A stretch of 64,000 nucleotides of DNA from DASQZT01 sp963728965 (GTDB lineage Bacteria; Acidobacteriota; Terriglobia; Bryobacterales; Bryobacteraceae). Shown piece after piece: positions 31,953-42,031 of the stretch; within the stretch, counting starts at the first letter, position 1; every line of letters starts with the position of its first letter. A program made the position numbers and the translations under genes. The stretch is from NCBI GenBank assembly GCA_963728965.1, contig CAVSMH010000006.1, forward strand, positions 1,736,001 to 1,800,000, read 5' to 3'. The notes below the pieces were generated by a model. It saw nothing but the letters and a program-made list of their open reading frames with translations. It searched no databases and was not told where the DNA came from.

Positions 31953-32624
31953 CTATTTTTCAGTGGAGCGGGGAGGGGCCGGGGCAGCCGCAGAGCCGCC
32001 GGTTGTGATCGGATTCTCCGTAACGAAATAAGATACGGCATCCGAGATTTTTTGTTCCTCCTCCTGCTTCTTGAGGCGCCAGGCGAAGAACTTTTCGCGC
32101 TCGCGGGCCACCTCGTCGTTGTTGGCTTGCATGCGCGACCGGTGGTCCGCGACGATGCGATCCAATTCCACCTGGATCTCTTGATTTTCCTTGGTTTTGC
32201 GGGCTTCGAGCTCGGCCAGGGCATTCTGCTGCACACGCTCGAAGGTGTCGAGGGCGCGGTCACGACGGACGGCATCTTCGATGACCGACTGAATGGGCGC
32301 GCCGGAGGCTTCGAGCGCTACCAGGACGGAGCTTTTTTTCACATCCCGGGGCAGGTTGCGGATGTGCTCGCTGTGCAGCATCTCGGACACTTTGGTGATG
32401 CTGAAGCCGTGCGGGGGCGGCTGGATTTCGGCGGCCTGATAGATATCGTCGAAGGAGGCGGGGTTGGCTACGGGCGCGGTGAAACGAGGTTCCGGAACGA
32501 TAGCGGCGGCGATGTCGGCGACCGCCTGGGCGGCGCTGGCGGGAGCTGGCGCCCCGGTGCTTTCCGTGTCTGCGTCAACCGGTTGATTCACGGAAACGAA
32601 GAGGTTATACCACTTCTTATTCAT
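31953..32624 (-). CDS. Helical protein of unknown function, first gene of the PspA/ABC operon
   Basis: 223 residues, no signal peptide. An Ala/Pro-rich N-terminal linker (20-55) is followed by a compact region at about 56-130 (DDIYQAAEIQPPPHGFSITK, VSEMLHSEHIRNLPRDVKKS) and a coiled coil at about 130-195 (LAELEARKTKENQEIQVELD), ending in a Pro/Ala tail. No family is recognised by eye. It lies 21 bases ahead of pspA and probably opens the operon. The compact domain plus coiled coil suggests a partner of PspA filaments. The promoter should be in the 610-base gap upstream. Confidence 0.75.
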   Translation of the reverse strand: MNKKWYNLFVSVNQPVDADTESTGAPAPASAAQAVADIAAAIVPEPRFTAPVANPASFDDIYQAAEIQPPPHGFSITKVSEMLHSEHIRNLPRDVKKSSVLVALEASGAPIQSVIEDAVRRDRALDTFERVQQNALAELEARKTKENQEIQVELDRIVADHRSRMQANNDEVAREREKFFAWRLKKQEEEQKISDAVSYFVTENPITTGGSAAAPAPPRSTEK

Positions 32625-32914
32625 CGAAGCTCATTCGCAAGCGTATGACAGGAGAGGGGGGGAGGTCAAGGCAGAGGGGTGAAACAGGTGGGACACTACG
32701 GCCGAGCGAGCGGGAAATGGACTGCGTTGCGGGCGGCCGGGGCTTCGCGGACTTATCGCCGTGCGTATCCGGCCGCCAATGGTTGGAGCCCGATCTCTCC
32801 GGGGGCATTGGAATCGCTTTGTGGCGCTACGTTTACCCGCCAGCTTCGATCGCTTGGGCTCGCCGATATCAGATGGGACGGCGACACGCGCTATCCGCTC
32901 TCCATCCGCGGTTA

Positions 32915-32928
32915 CAGGTTCGAACCTG
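32915..32928. promoter_or_regulatory. Perfect 14-bp palindrome, possible operator
   Basis: CAGGTTCGAACCTG is its own reverse complement. It looks like a T-arm of a tRNA (GGTTCGAACC), but no acceptor, D or anticodon arms can be built around it, so a protein-binding site is more likely. It lies about 290 bases upstream of the PspA/ABC operon. Confidence 0.35.
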
Positions 32929-33202
32929 AGATCTCCCCGCCGGCCCCATACGTATAGTTGGCAACCGTGCAGGCCTTAACGGCCCTACAGGGAGTTCGTT
33001 ACCACCGGAATGCAACGCTTCCTGGCCAGGAAGAAAAACAGTTGGGCCGGCGCGGTGGGGCGCAAGCTCTATCCTCGATTTCAGAGTAACAGCGGGGTCA
33101 AGGGATTCAGGCGGGGCACGGCGGGAACTGGTTGAGCCGATTCGGACGATTTTGTGCCATGCGGGCGTGACTGGGAGGCGGACGGGCCGGCGGTGGTGAC
33201 GG

Positions 33203-33231
33203 TTGCCCGGGTGCGACCGATTGACTATGAT
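33203..33231 (+). promoter_or_regulatory. Promoter of the secreted nuclease gene (leaderless-type)
   Basis: TTGCCC (33203-33208), 17-base spacer, TATGAT (33226-33231), then six bases to the ATG at 33238. The -10 is one base off consensus. Transcription would begin at the start codon, and no Shine-Dalgarno sequence is present. Confidence 0.5.
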
Positions 33232-33237
33232 CCGTAA

Positions 33238-35946
33238 ATGTCCAGCGGGATTGGTCATCGCGCGAGTCTGTTGGCCTTGTGGATGCTGACCGGTCTTCCG
33301 GCGCACCCGCAGGTCGTGATCAGCCAGGTATACGGCGGCGGCGGCAATAGCGGGGCCACGCTGCGCAACGACTTCATCGAGTTATTCAATCGCGGGACGG
33401 GGGCGGCGAGCCTGGAGGGCTGGACGGTGCAATACGGGTCCTCGACGGGAAGCTCGTGGCAAACCACCAACCTGAGCGGCGCGATTCCGCCGGGCGGCTA
33501 CTACCTGGTTCAGGAAGCGCAGGGTTCCGGGGGCAGCGCCAATCTCCCGGCAGCCGATGCCACGGGCACGATCAACATGAGCGGCACGGCGGGCAAAGTG
33601 GCGCTGGTGAATTCGACCACCGCGGTGGCGGGCGCGTGCCCGACCGGAGACGGCATTCAGGACCTGGTGGGGTACGGCGGGGCGGCCAACTGTTCGGAAG
33701 GCGCACCGACGGCGGACCTGTCGAGCAGCACCGCGGCGATCCGGGCGGGCGGGGGCTGCGCCGACAGCGGGAACAACAGCGCGGATTTCGCCACCGGCGC
33801 GCCGGATCCGCGCAACAGCGCCACCGCGGCGAAGCCGTGTAGCGCGGTTTCGCTGGGCATCACGACCGCGTCTCCACTGCCGGGGGCCACGCTGGGCATC
33901 GCATACGCGGTGACGTTCACGGCGACGGGCGGGAGCGGCTCGGGCTACACGTTTCTGGTGACATCGGGCACGCTACCTCCGGGCTTGACGCTCGCCGGGG
34001 CGGTGCTTTCGGGCACTCCCACCTCGACCGGCGGCTCGCCGTTTGGGTTCGCCATAGAGGTGACCGACAGTGCGGGCGGCACCGCTGCGAAGAGCTTTCA
34101 ACTGGCGGTGACGGCGCCCTCGTGCACGGTGACGGCGACCATCGCGGCCATGCAGGGGCGCGGCGACACATCGCCGATGAATCACTCGACGGTGACCACG
34201 AGCGGGATCGTGACGGCCCGCACGACGGACGGCTTCTTCCTCCAGATGCCGGCTCCGGGCGACAACGACGCCGCCACATCGGACGGGCTGTTCGTGTTCA
34301 CCAGCGGGGCGGCGCCTTCGGCGGCCACGGTGGGCAATGCGGTGTGCGTGAGCGGGCCGGTGCTGGAGTATGCGCCCTCGTCGGACGCGGCTAGTCCGAC
34401 GCTTACCGAGATCAGCAGCCCGACCAGCATCACGGCACTCTCGCAAAACAACGCGCTGCCTCCGCCGGTGACCCTGACGATCACCGATACCAATCCGGCG
34501 GGGCCGATCGACCAGTTGGAAAAATACGAAGGCATGCGGGTGCAGGTGAACACGCTGATCGCGTCGGCGCCCACCCGCGGTTCGGTGAACGAGAGCGCGG
34601 CCACGGCGACGAGCGCGGGGGTATTTTACGGCGTGCTCCCGGGGATCCTGCGGCCGTTTCGCGAGCCGGGGATCGAACTGCCGGATCCGCTGCCGGCGGG
34701 CGCGCCGTGTTGCGTGGCGCGCTGGGACAGCAACCCGGAGATCCTCGCCGTCGATACGCGCGGGCAACCGGGCGCGCGGCTGCTGGATGTGACGGCCGGC
34801 ACGACCATCACGAACCTGATCGGGCCGCTCAAGTATGAATCGCGCGCTTACACGATCTATACGGATGCCGCGTCAACTCCCTCGACCAGCGGCAACGTAG
34901 CGGCCACTCCGGTGCCGGAGAAGGCGGCGGACGAACTGACGATCGCGTCGTTCAACATGGAGCGGTTCTTCGACACGGTAAACGATTCCTCGACCAGCGA
35001 CGTGGTGCTCACGGCGACGGCCTTCGCCAACCGCTTGAACAAGGCGTCGCTGGCGATCCGCGACGTGATGCGGACGCCGGATATTATCGGCGTGGAGGAG
35101 ATGGAGAACCTCTCCACGCTCGAGGCGGTGGCCGCCAAGGTGGACACGGATGCCGAAACGGCGGGCGCTCCCGCGCCGCACTACCAGGCCTACCTGGTGG
35201 AGGGCAACGATATCGGCGGCATCGACGTGGGTTTCCTGGTGAAAGGCAGCGTGAAGGTGATCGACGTGACGCAGATCGGCAAGGACGCCACGTACACCAA
35301 TCCCACCACGGGCAACCCGGCGACGCTGCACGACCGGCCGCCGCTGGTGTTGCGGGCGAGCTTCGGGAGCGACAGCGCGGCGCGTCCGCTGCCGGTGACG
35401 GTGATTGTGAACCATCCGCTCTCCCTGACCAGCATCGACGACCCGACCGATGGTCCGCGGGCGCGGGCCAAGCGGGTGGCGCAGGCCGAATTCCTGGCGA
35501 ACTACATCCAGTCGCGGCAGGCGGCCGATCGCGGCGAGAATATCGTGGCGGTGGGGGATTTCAATTCGTTTCCGTTCAACGACGGCTACGTGGATTTCAT
35601 GGGCATCGTGGAAGGGCACGCGGCGCCCGCCGACCAGGTGGTGGCGTACGGCAGCGCGACGGTGAACCCGGCGCTCACCGATCTCGGGGAGGTGGCGCTG
35701 GCGGCGGACCAGAAGTACACGTACAACTTTAACGGTTCGGCGCAGGTGCTCGATCACGTGGTGGTGAACCGGAATATGCTGCGGCGGCTGAGCCGGTTCG
35801 CGATTGCGCGCAACGACGCCGATTTTCCGGAAGTGTATCGCAACGATGCCAACCGGCCCGAGCGCATCTCGGACCACGACATGCCGGTGGCGTACTTCCG
35901 GTTGAGCGAGCCGCACCTGCCGGTGAAACGGGACCGCGGCCGGTGA
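33238..35946 (+). CDS. Secreted multi-domain nuclease (lamin-tail + endonuclease/exonuclease/phosphatase)
   Basis: 902 residues with a signal peptide (GIGHRASLLALWMLTGLPAHPQ). Domains in order: lamin-tail domain about 25-200 (VVISQVYGGGGNSGATLRND, FIELFNRG); a putative Ig-like domain about 205-300 (GTLPPGLTLAGAVLSGTPTS); an OB-like region about 300-560; and an endonuclease/exonuclease/phosphatase domain about 575-890, with LTIASFNMERFFDTV, DIIGVEEMENL, VIVNHPLS, NIVAVGDFNSFPF and a final ERISDHDMPVAYF. The Asn, Glu, Asp, His catalytic set is visible. This is the ExeM/Xds type of extracellular DNase used for phosphate or biofilm DNA breakdown. It may overlap the next gene's alternative start by 4 bases. 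Confidence 0.92.
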   Translation: MSSGIGHRASLLALWMLTGLPAHPQVVISQVYGGGGNSGATLRNDFIELFNRGTGAASLEGWTVQYGSSTGSSWQTTNLSGAIPPGGYYLVQEAQGSGGSANLPAADATGTINMSGTAGKVALVNSTTAVAGACPTGDGIQDLVGYGGAANCSEGAPTADLSSSTAAIRAGGGCADSGNNSADFATGAPDPRNSATAAKPCSAVSLGITTASPLPGATLGIAYAVTFTATGGSGSGYTFLVTSGTLPPGLTLAGAVLSGTPTSTGGSPFGFAIEVTDSAGGTAAKSFQLAVTAPSCTVTATIAAMQGRGDTSPMNHSTVTTSGIVTARTTDGFFLQMPAPGDNDAATSDGLFVFTSGAAPSAATVGNAVCVSGPVLEYAPSSDAASPTLTEISSPTSITALSQNNALPPPVTLTITDTNPAGPIDQLEKYEGMRVQVNTLIASAPTRGSVNESAATATSAGVFYGVLPGILRPFREPGIELPDPLPAGAPCCVARWDSNPEILAVDTRGQPGARLLDVTAGTTITNLIGPLKYESRAYTIYTDAASTPSTSGNVAATPVPEKAADELTIASFNMERFFDTVNDSSTSDVVLTATAFANRLNKASLAIRDVMRTPDIIGVEEMENLSTLEAVAAKVDTDAETAGAPAPHYQAYLVEGNDIGGIDVGFLVKGSVKVIDVTQIGKDATYTNPTTGNPATLHDRPPLVLRASFGSDSAARPLPVTVIVNHPLSLTSIDDPTDGPRARAKRVAQAEFLANYIQSRQAADRGENIVAVGDFNSFPFNDGYVDFMGIVEGHAAPADQVVAYGSATVNPALTDLGEVALAADQKYTYNFNGSAQVLDHVVVNRNMLRRLSRFAIARNDADFPEVYRNDANRPERISDHDMPVAYFRLSEPHLPVKRDRGR

Positions 35947-35999
35947 GGGTTTTGCAGTATGCTGGTGGGTTGTTCCGGGTGGGCCGGGGGGCAGACGTT

Positions 36000-36836
36000 A
36001 TGACACGGCAAGAATTTTTGAAGATGTCCGCGGCGGCGGCGGTGGCCGGGACGGGGGCTGCGAGCGGCCAGCAGCAGAGCAATCCCGATCTGGGCTTCAC
36101 CGACACGCCGATGCTGCCGAATCTTCCGTGGCACGTCCACGATCCCAACCGGCCGCATCCGAAGGTGGTCACACCGGCCGCCGATCCGGGCGGGGCTCCT
36201 TCCGACGCGGTGACGCTGTTCGATGGCAAGAACCTTTCGAAATGGGTGCAGCGCGGGCGCGGCGACAATCGCGGAAAGATGACGGACGCGCAGTGGAAGG
36301 TGGAGAACGGGTATTTTGTATGCGGCGGCGGCACGGGCGACCTGTTGACGCGCGATCGGTTCGGTGACTGCCAGTTGCACGTGGAGTGGTCGTCGCCGGT
36401 GCCGGTTCACGGCAACAGCCAGGGGCGCGGCAACAGCGGAGTGCTGCTCATGGCGCGGTACGAAATCCAGGTGCTGGACATGTGGGACAACGCCACGTAC
36501 GCCGATGGCGGGGCGGGTGCGATCTACGGGCAGTGGCCGCCGCTGGCCACGCCGGCGCGCAAGCCGGGGGAGTGGAACACCTACGATATCGTCTTCGAGG
36601 CGCCGCGCTTCGAGGGCGAGAAGCTGGTGAAGCCGGCCTACTTCACGGTGTTCTACAACGGCGTGGTGGTGCACAACCGCAAGGAGTCGATGGGACCGAT
36701 GGTGTACCGCCAGGTGGCGCATTATACGCCGCATGCCGCGGAAGAGCCGCTGATGCTCCAGGACCACAACAACCCGGTGCGGTATCGCAACATCTGGATC
36801 CGCCGCCTCGGCACGTACGACCAGCCCGAGAAGTAG
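36000..36836 (+). CDS. DUF1080 (3-keto-disaccharide hydrolase-like) exported protein
   Basis: 278 residues from ATG 36000 with a Gly-rich purine stretch upstream; an in-frame GTG at 35943 overlapping the previous stop is an alternative. The N-terminus TRQEFLKMSAAAAVAGTGAA looks like a signal peptide related to the Tat type. The DUF1080 domain spans about 60-275 in a concanavalin-like fold: VTLFDGKNLSKWVQRG, WKVENGYFVCGGGTGDLLTR, QLHVEWSSP, GRGNSGVLLMARYEIQVLD, a GEWNTYDIVFEAPRF block and a final VRYRNIWIRRL. Homologues cleave 3-keto-glycosides in periplasm or outside; the exact sugar here is unknown. It is the middle gene of a same-strand run with the nuclease and DPP III. Confidence 0.88.
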   Translation: MTRQEFLKMSAAAAVAGTGAASGQQQSNPDLGFTDTPMLPNLPWHVHDPNRPHPKVVTPAADPGGAPSDAVTLFDGKNLSKWVQRGRGDNRGKMTDAQWKVENGYFVCGGGTGDLLTRDRFGDCQLHVEWSSPVPVHGNSQGRGNSGVLLMARYEIQVLDMWDNATYADGGAGAIYGQWPPLATPARKPGEWNTYDIVFEAPRFEGEKLVKPAYFTVFYNGVVVHNRKESMGPMVYRQVAHYTPHAAEEPLMLQDHNNPVRYRNIWIRRLGTYDQPEK

Positions 36837-36877
36837 CCCGCGCCGGGGCGGGCTACTATGGACGTAGAGGTGTCACT

Positions 36878-38878
36878 TTGCGCATTGCGCTTCTGTTCGT
36901 AGCGGCAAGCTTGTCGATGGCTGCCGACAGCAACCCGCTGGTGGATCGGGTGGGCTCCACCGGATTCGTGCAACTGGAGGCGGAGAGCTTCAAGACGCTG
37001 ACGCCGCGGGAGCAGGGGCTGGCGTATTGGCTGGCGCAGGCATCCATCGCGATCGATCCGATTATCTACGACCAGGATTCGGCGTTCGGGTTGCGGCAGA
37101 AGCGGCTGCTGGATGAGTTGGTGCGGCGGGCGGACAGCCTGGACCCGGGGGTGCGCCGGAAGATCGTGGATTTCACCAAGCTCTTCTGGGCCAATCGCGG
37201 GAATCACAACGACATGACGGCGCAGAAGTTTCTGCCCGAGTTTTCCTATGCAGAGCTGAAGGCGGCGGCGGGCAGGGTGCTGCGGGCGGGCGGGTTCAAG
37301 GGCCGCGGGTATGGTGCGGCGATCCGGAACCAGGCGGACCTGGACCGGGAACTGGAAGCGCTGCGGCGGTCGCTGTTCGACGCGGCCTTCCAGCCGATGA
37401 TCACGGCCAAGAGCCCGCAAGGGAGCCTGGACATCCTGCAAGCGAGCGCGAACAACTTCTATCGCGGGGTGAGCATGGCGGACCTGCAGAATTTCCATGA
37501 CACGCACCCGCTCAATTCGCGGCTGGCGAAGACGGGTTCGGGGGCCCTGGTGGAGGAGATTTACCGGGCGGGGACGCCGGACGGCAAGGTGCCGCCGGGA
37601 TTGTACGCCACCTACCTGGCGAAAGCCAACGAGTACCTGGAGAAAGCGCGCGCCTACGCCGAGCCGGGGCAGGACCGGGTGCTGGCGGCATTGATCCGCT
37701 ACTACCAGACGGGCGACCCGGCGACCTGGCTGGAGTTCGACGCGGATTGGGTACGGAACAACCCGAGGGTGGATTTCGCCAACGGGTTCATCGAGGTGTA
37801 TCGCGATGCGCGGGCGGCGAAAGGCACCTCGCAGAGCTTTGTCAGCATCACCGACCAGAAGCTGAACCAGCTGATGTTGAAGCTGGCGGCCAATGCGCAG
37901 TACTTCGAAGACCACGCGCCCTGGGCGAACCAGTATAAGAAGCAGGGAGTGCAGCCGCCGCTGGCCAAGGCGGTGGAGACGGTGATCGAGACCGGCGATT
38001 TTCACGTGAACACGGTGGGGGACAACCTGCCCAACGAAAACGAGATTCGCGAGAAGTACGGCAGCAAGAGCTTCCTGTTCACGGGCAGCTCGCGGACGCT
38101 GCAAGCGGCCACGGGGTTCGGACCGCTTGAAGAGTTCGCCGCCTCGCCCGAAGAAATTGCGGTTGGGAAGAAGTACGGCCGGGAAGCGGCGGACCTGATG
38201 ACGGGGCTGCACGAGGTGATCGGGCACGGGTCGGGCAAGCTGAATCCGCGGCTGAAGGGCGGTTCGGAAGGGTATCTGAAGGAATATTTCTCGACCCTGG
38301 AGGAAGCGCGCGCGGACTTGATGGCGCTGTGGAACATCGGCGACCCGAAGCTGCGGGAGCTGGGGGTGGTATCGAGTCCGGAGGTAGCCAAGGCCATGTA
38401 CTACGCCGCGGTGCGGGTGGCGCTGACGCAGTTGTACCGCATACCGGAAGGCAACACGATCGAAGAAGACCACCAGCGGAACCGGCAACTGATCGTGAAC
38501 TACATCATGGACAAGACCGGCGCCATCGAGAAGGTGAATCGCAACGGGAAGACGTACCTGGTGCTGAAGGATTTCGAGCAGATGCACAAGGGTGTGGGCA
38601 TGCTGCTGGCGGAACTGATGCGCATTAAGGCGGAGGGCGACTATGCGGCCATCAAAGCGCTGGTGGACCGCTACGGGGTGCATTTCGACCCGGCGCTGCG
38701 CGACCAGGTGGTGGCGCGGTATCGCAAGCTGGACGTGCCGACGTACTGGTGCGGGGTGTATGCGGAGCTGACGCCGAAGTTCGACGGGAAGGGAGCGGTG
38801 GTAGCAGTGGCGATCTCGTACCCGCGTGATTTCGTGAAGGCGCAATTGGGTTTCGCCGCAATGTACGGGTTACAATAG
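36878..38878 (+). CDS. Secreted dipeptidyl peptidase III-type metallopeptidase (M49)
   Basis: 666 residues from a TTG start at 36878 with AGAGG seven bases upstream; this start places a signal peptide (MRIALLFVAASLSMA) at the N-terminus, and no in-frame ATG lies there. The zinc motif is H445-E-V-I-G-H450 followed by GSGKL, and the second motif is EEARADL with E475/E476, together the M49 signature. The family removes dipeptides from the N-termini of oligopeptides. Most studied DPP III enzymes are cytosolic; the signal peptide makes this one periplasmic or extracellular. It lies 41 bases after the DUF1080 gene and 8 bases before the GNAT gene. A POT peptide transporter is encoded nearby. Confidence 0.92.
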   Translation: MRIALLFVAASLSMAADSNPLVDRVGSTGFVQLEAESFKTLTPREQGLAYWLAQASIAIDPIIYDQDSAFGLRQKRLLDELVRRADSLDPGVRRKIVDFTKLFWANRGNHNDMTAQKFLPEFSYAELKAAAGRVLRAGGFKGRGYGAAIRNQADLDRELEALRRSLFDAAFQPMITAKSPQGSLDILQASANNFYRGVSMADLQNFHDTHPLNSRLAKTGSGALVEEIYRAGTPDGKVPPGLYATYLAKANEYLEKARAYAEPGQDRVLAALIRYYQTGDPATWLEFDADWVRNNPRVDFANGFIEVYRDARAAKGTSQSFVSITDQKLNQLMLKLAANAQYFEDHAPWANQYKKQGVQPPLAKAVETVIETGDFHVNTVGDNLPNENEIREKYGSKSFLFTGSSRTLQAATGFGPLEEFAASPEEIAVGKKYGREAADLMTGLHEVIGHGSGKLNPRLKGGSEGYLKEYFSTLEEARADLMALWNIGDPKLRELGVVSSPEVAKAMYYAAVRVALTQLYRIPEGNTIEEDHQRNRQLIVNYIMDKTGAIEKVNRNGKTYLVLKDFEQMHKGVGMLLAELMRIKAEGDYAAIKALVDRYGVHFDPALRDQVVARYRKLDVPTYWCGVYAELTPKFDGKGAVVAVAISYPRDFVKAQLGFAAMYGLQ

Positions 38879-38886
38879 GCAACGCC

Positions 38887-39861
38887 ATGGCTGCCCGGCA
38901 GCATCCGGCCCCGAACCAGTCCGTGGAACTGATCGACCTGAGGCGGCTGTCCGCGCGGGACCTGGAACCGCTGCTTGGCGAAGAGACGGCGGCGTGGCGG
39001 CGCGAACTGGAGTGGGATTTCGAGAAATCGGCGGACCTGGTGCGCCGGTTCGTGGACCTGCGGGCACTGAACGGCAGCGCGCTGGTGGACGATGGCGAAG
39101 TGATCGGCTATCTCTACTACGTGCTGGAGGACACCAAGGGGCTGATCGGGGATTTGTATGTGCGGCGGGAGTTCCGTTCGGTGGAGCGAGAGAACCAGTT
39201 GCTGGCGGCGGCGCTGGGGCCGATCATCAGCCACACGCAGGTACACCGCATCGAATCGCAGTTGATGATGGTGGCGCACGGGCCGCGGGAAGGGATGCCG
39301 GGCGCCGATTGCCTCAGCCTGTACGAGCGCAATTTCATGCGCATCGACCTGGAGCACGCGTCGCTGGACGAAGGCCGGGTGCGGCGGCCCATCTACGTCG
39401 AGAAGTGGTCGGACCACTACCAGGATGCGGCGGCGCACCTGATCGCGGCGGCATACGCAGGCCACGTGGACGGCCGGATCAACGACCAGTATCGGACCGC
39501 CTCGGGTGCGCGGCGGTTCCTGTACAACATCGTGCAATACCCGGGGTGCGGCATGTTCTACCGGCCGGCGTCGTATGCGGCGTTCGAGGCCTCCAACGGG
39601 CACTTATGCGGCATCTCGCTGGCGAGCCTGGTAGCACCGGCATGCGGGCACATCACGCAGATCTGCGTTTCTCCGGGGGTGCGCGGTACGGGGGTGGGGC
39701 ACGCACTGCTGCGGCACTCGCTGGCGACGTTGAAGCAGTTGGGGTGCCGCTCGGCGAGCCTGACGGTGACGGCAGCCAACGAGGACGCGGTGAATCTGTA
39801 CGAGCGGGTGGCGTTCCGGACGGTCAGACGGTTTTCGGCCTACGTGTGGGAAGGCTTCTGA
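38887..39861 (+). CDS. Tandem-GNAT acetyltransferase
   Basis: 324 residues. Two GNAT-fold halves: a degenerate N-terminal one (about 15-150; VDDGEVIGYLYYVLEDTKGL, IGDLYVRREFRS) and a canonical C-terminal one (about 165-322) with the acetyl-CoA loop ITQICVSPGVRGTGVGHALL (R/Q-x-x-G-x-G/A pattern) and ASLTVTAANEDAVNLYERVAF. Substrate unknown. The start ATG 38887 has a TACAAT box 10 bases upstream inside the end of the peptidase gene, so it may have its own short-leader promoter. The 3' end overlaps the convergent PEP-CTERM gene by 38 bases. Confidence 0.85.
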   Translation: MAARQHPAPNQSVELIDLRRLSARDLEPLLGEETAAWRRELEWDFEKSADLVRRFVDLRALNGSALVDDGEVIGYLYYVLEDTKGLIGDLYVRREFRSVERENQLLAAALGPIISHTQVHRIESQLMMVAHGPREGMPGADCLSLYERNFMRIDLEHASLDEGRVRRPIYVEKWSDHYQDAAAHLIAAAYAGHVDGRINDQYRTASGARRFLYNIVQYPGCGMFYRPASYAAFEASNGHLCGISLASLVAPACGHITQICVSPGVRGTGVGHALLRHSLATLKQLGCRSASLTVTAANEDAVNLYERVAFRTVRRFSAYVWEGF

Positions 39862-40216
39862 GGCCGACCAGGAGCAGACCGCCGGCGAGCAACAGGAGGG
39901 TGCCCGGTTCGGGAACGGCGGAAGGCGTTACGGACGGATCGTCGGAATCGTCGTGCACGCCCTTGAGGGACGGAAGGCTCTGGTGGCCCTGCTCGTTTTC
40001 CTGCTGCTCGTTATCCTGCTCATTGAGGACCGGGCTATGGAAGTTCACCGCGATGGCACCCGAGAACCGGCTCCCGAAATTCAGGGGGGTGGAAACGATC
40101 GAGTTGCCGAGGCTGGGACCGCAATCGGAATAGTTCAGCGGGCTGCGAATCACATTGGCGAACAGGGGCGCCGCAAGCAGTACGATCCAAAGGAACAGCG
40201 GGACGGGCTTAACCAA
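39824..40216 (-). CDS. Short PEP-CTERM sorted protein
   Basis: 130 residues from a TTG start at 40216 with GGAGG four bases upstream; the open frame further up has no start with a binding site. The N-terminus VKPVPLFLWIVLLAAPLFAN is a signal peptide. The C-terminus has the full PEP-CTERM signal: VPEP, then hydrophobic GTLLLLAGGLLLVGL, then a basic tail RSLPTRRPKTV. The middle is low in predicted structure and contains NEQDNEQQENEQ, a short Asn/Glu/Gln repeat. PEP-CTERM proteins are processed by exosortase and linked to surface or exopolysaccharide structures. No exosortase gene is in the window. It overlaps the GNAT gene end-to-end by 38 bases. Confidence 0.8.
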   Translation of the reverse strand: MVKPVPLFLWIVLLAAPLFANVIRSPLNYSDCGPSLGNSIVSTPLNFGSRFSGAIAVNFHSPVLNEQDNEQQENEQGHQSLPSLKGVHDDSDDPSVTPSAVPEPGTLLLLAGGLLLVGLRSLPTRRPKTV

Positions 40217-40335
40217 GTTTCCTCCGAGCAATCTTCGCCAACTATAAAGGAAGAAGGCTCGAAAGACCGCGCGAAATCGTTCAGTGGGAAAACCCTGAAT
40301 TGCGAAATCGCACAGAATGGGGGCCGGCATGTACG

Positions 40336-41850
<1,515 letters not shown>

Positions 41851-42031
41851 GGGTTTACCGGCACCGCCAGTTTAGCGGGTTGGGCGGGCGGGGGGCAAAC
41901 GCGGGGGAGCGGCCCGGGTGGAGGACGGGCGGCAGGGTGCCACTGAGGTCCGGAAGAGCGCCTGTGGAGGGCCGATTTCCGCCTTTCGGGTCTGATTGAG
42001 TTGAAAAGACAACGAGTTTCGGTGAGACTGG

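Larger units (their letters stand above)
32625..33237. other. Long intergenic region between divergent transcription units
   Basis: About 613 bases without a credible gene; short overlapping frames on both strands have no ribosome-binding sites or family features. It contains a perfect 14-bp palindrome (32915-32928) and, at its right end, the promoter of the nuclease gene. It must also hold the promoter of the six-gene PspA/ABC operon, but no clear -35/-10 pair was seen for it. The size and lack of coding sequence make it a candidate for regulation. Confidence 0.5.

Noticed and set aside
29739..32648. A 969-codon open frame on the plus strand, antisense to pspA and the binding-protein gene
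   Set aside because: The opposite strand encodes clear PspA and NMT1-OmpA proteins; the plus-strand product is low in family features and follows from GC-rich codon structure.
32911..32930. Possible tRNA T-arm (GGTTCGAACC)
   Set aside because: No acceptor stem, D arm or anticodon arm can be folded from the surrounding 90 bases.
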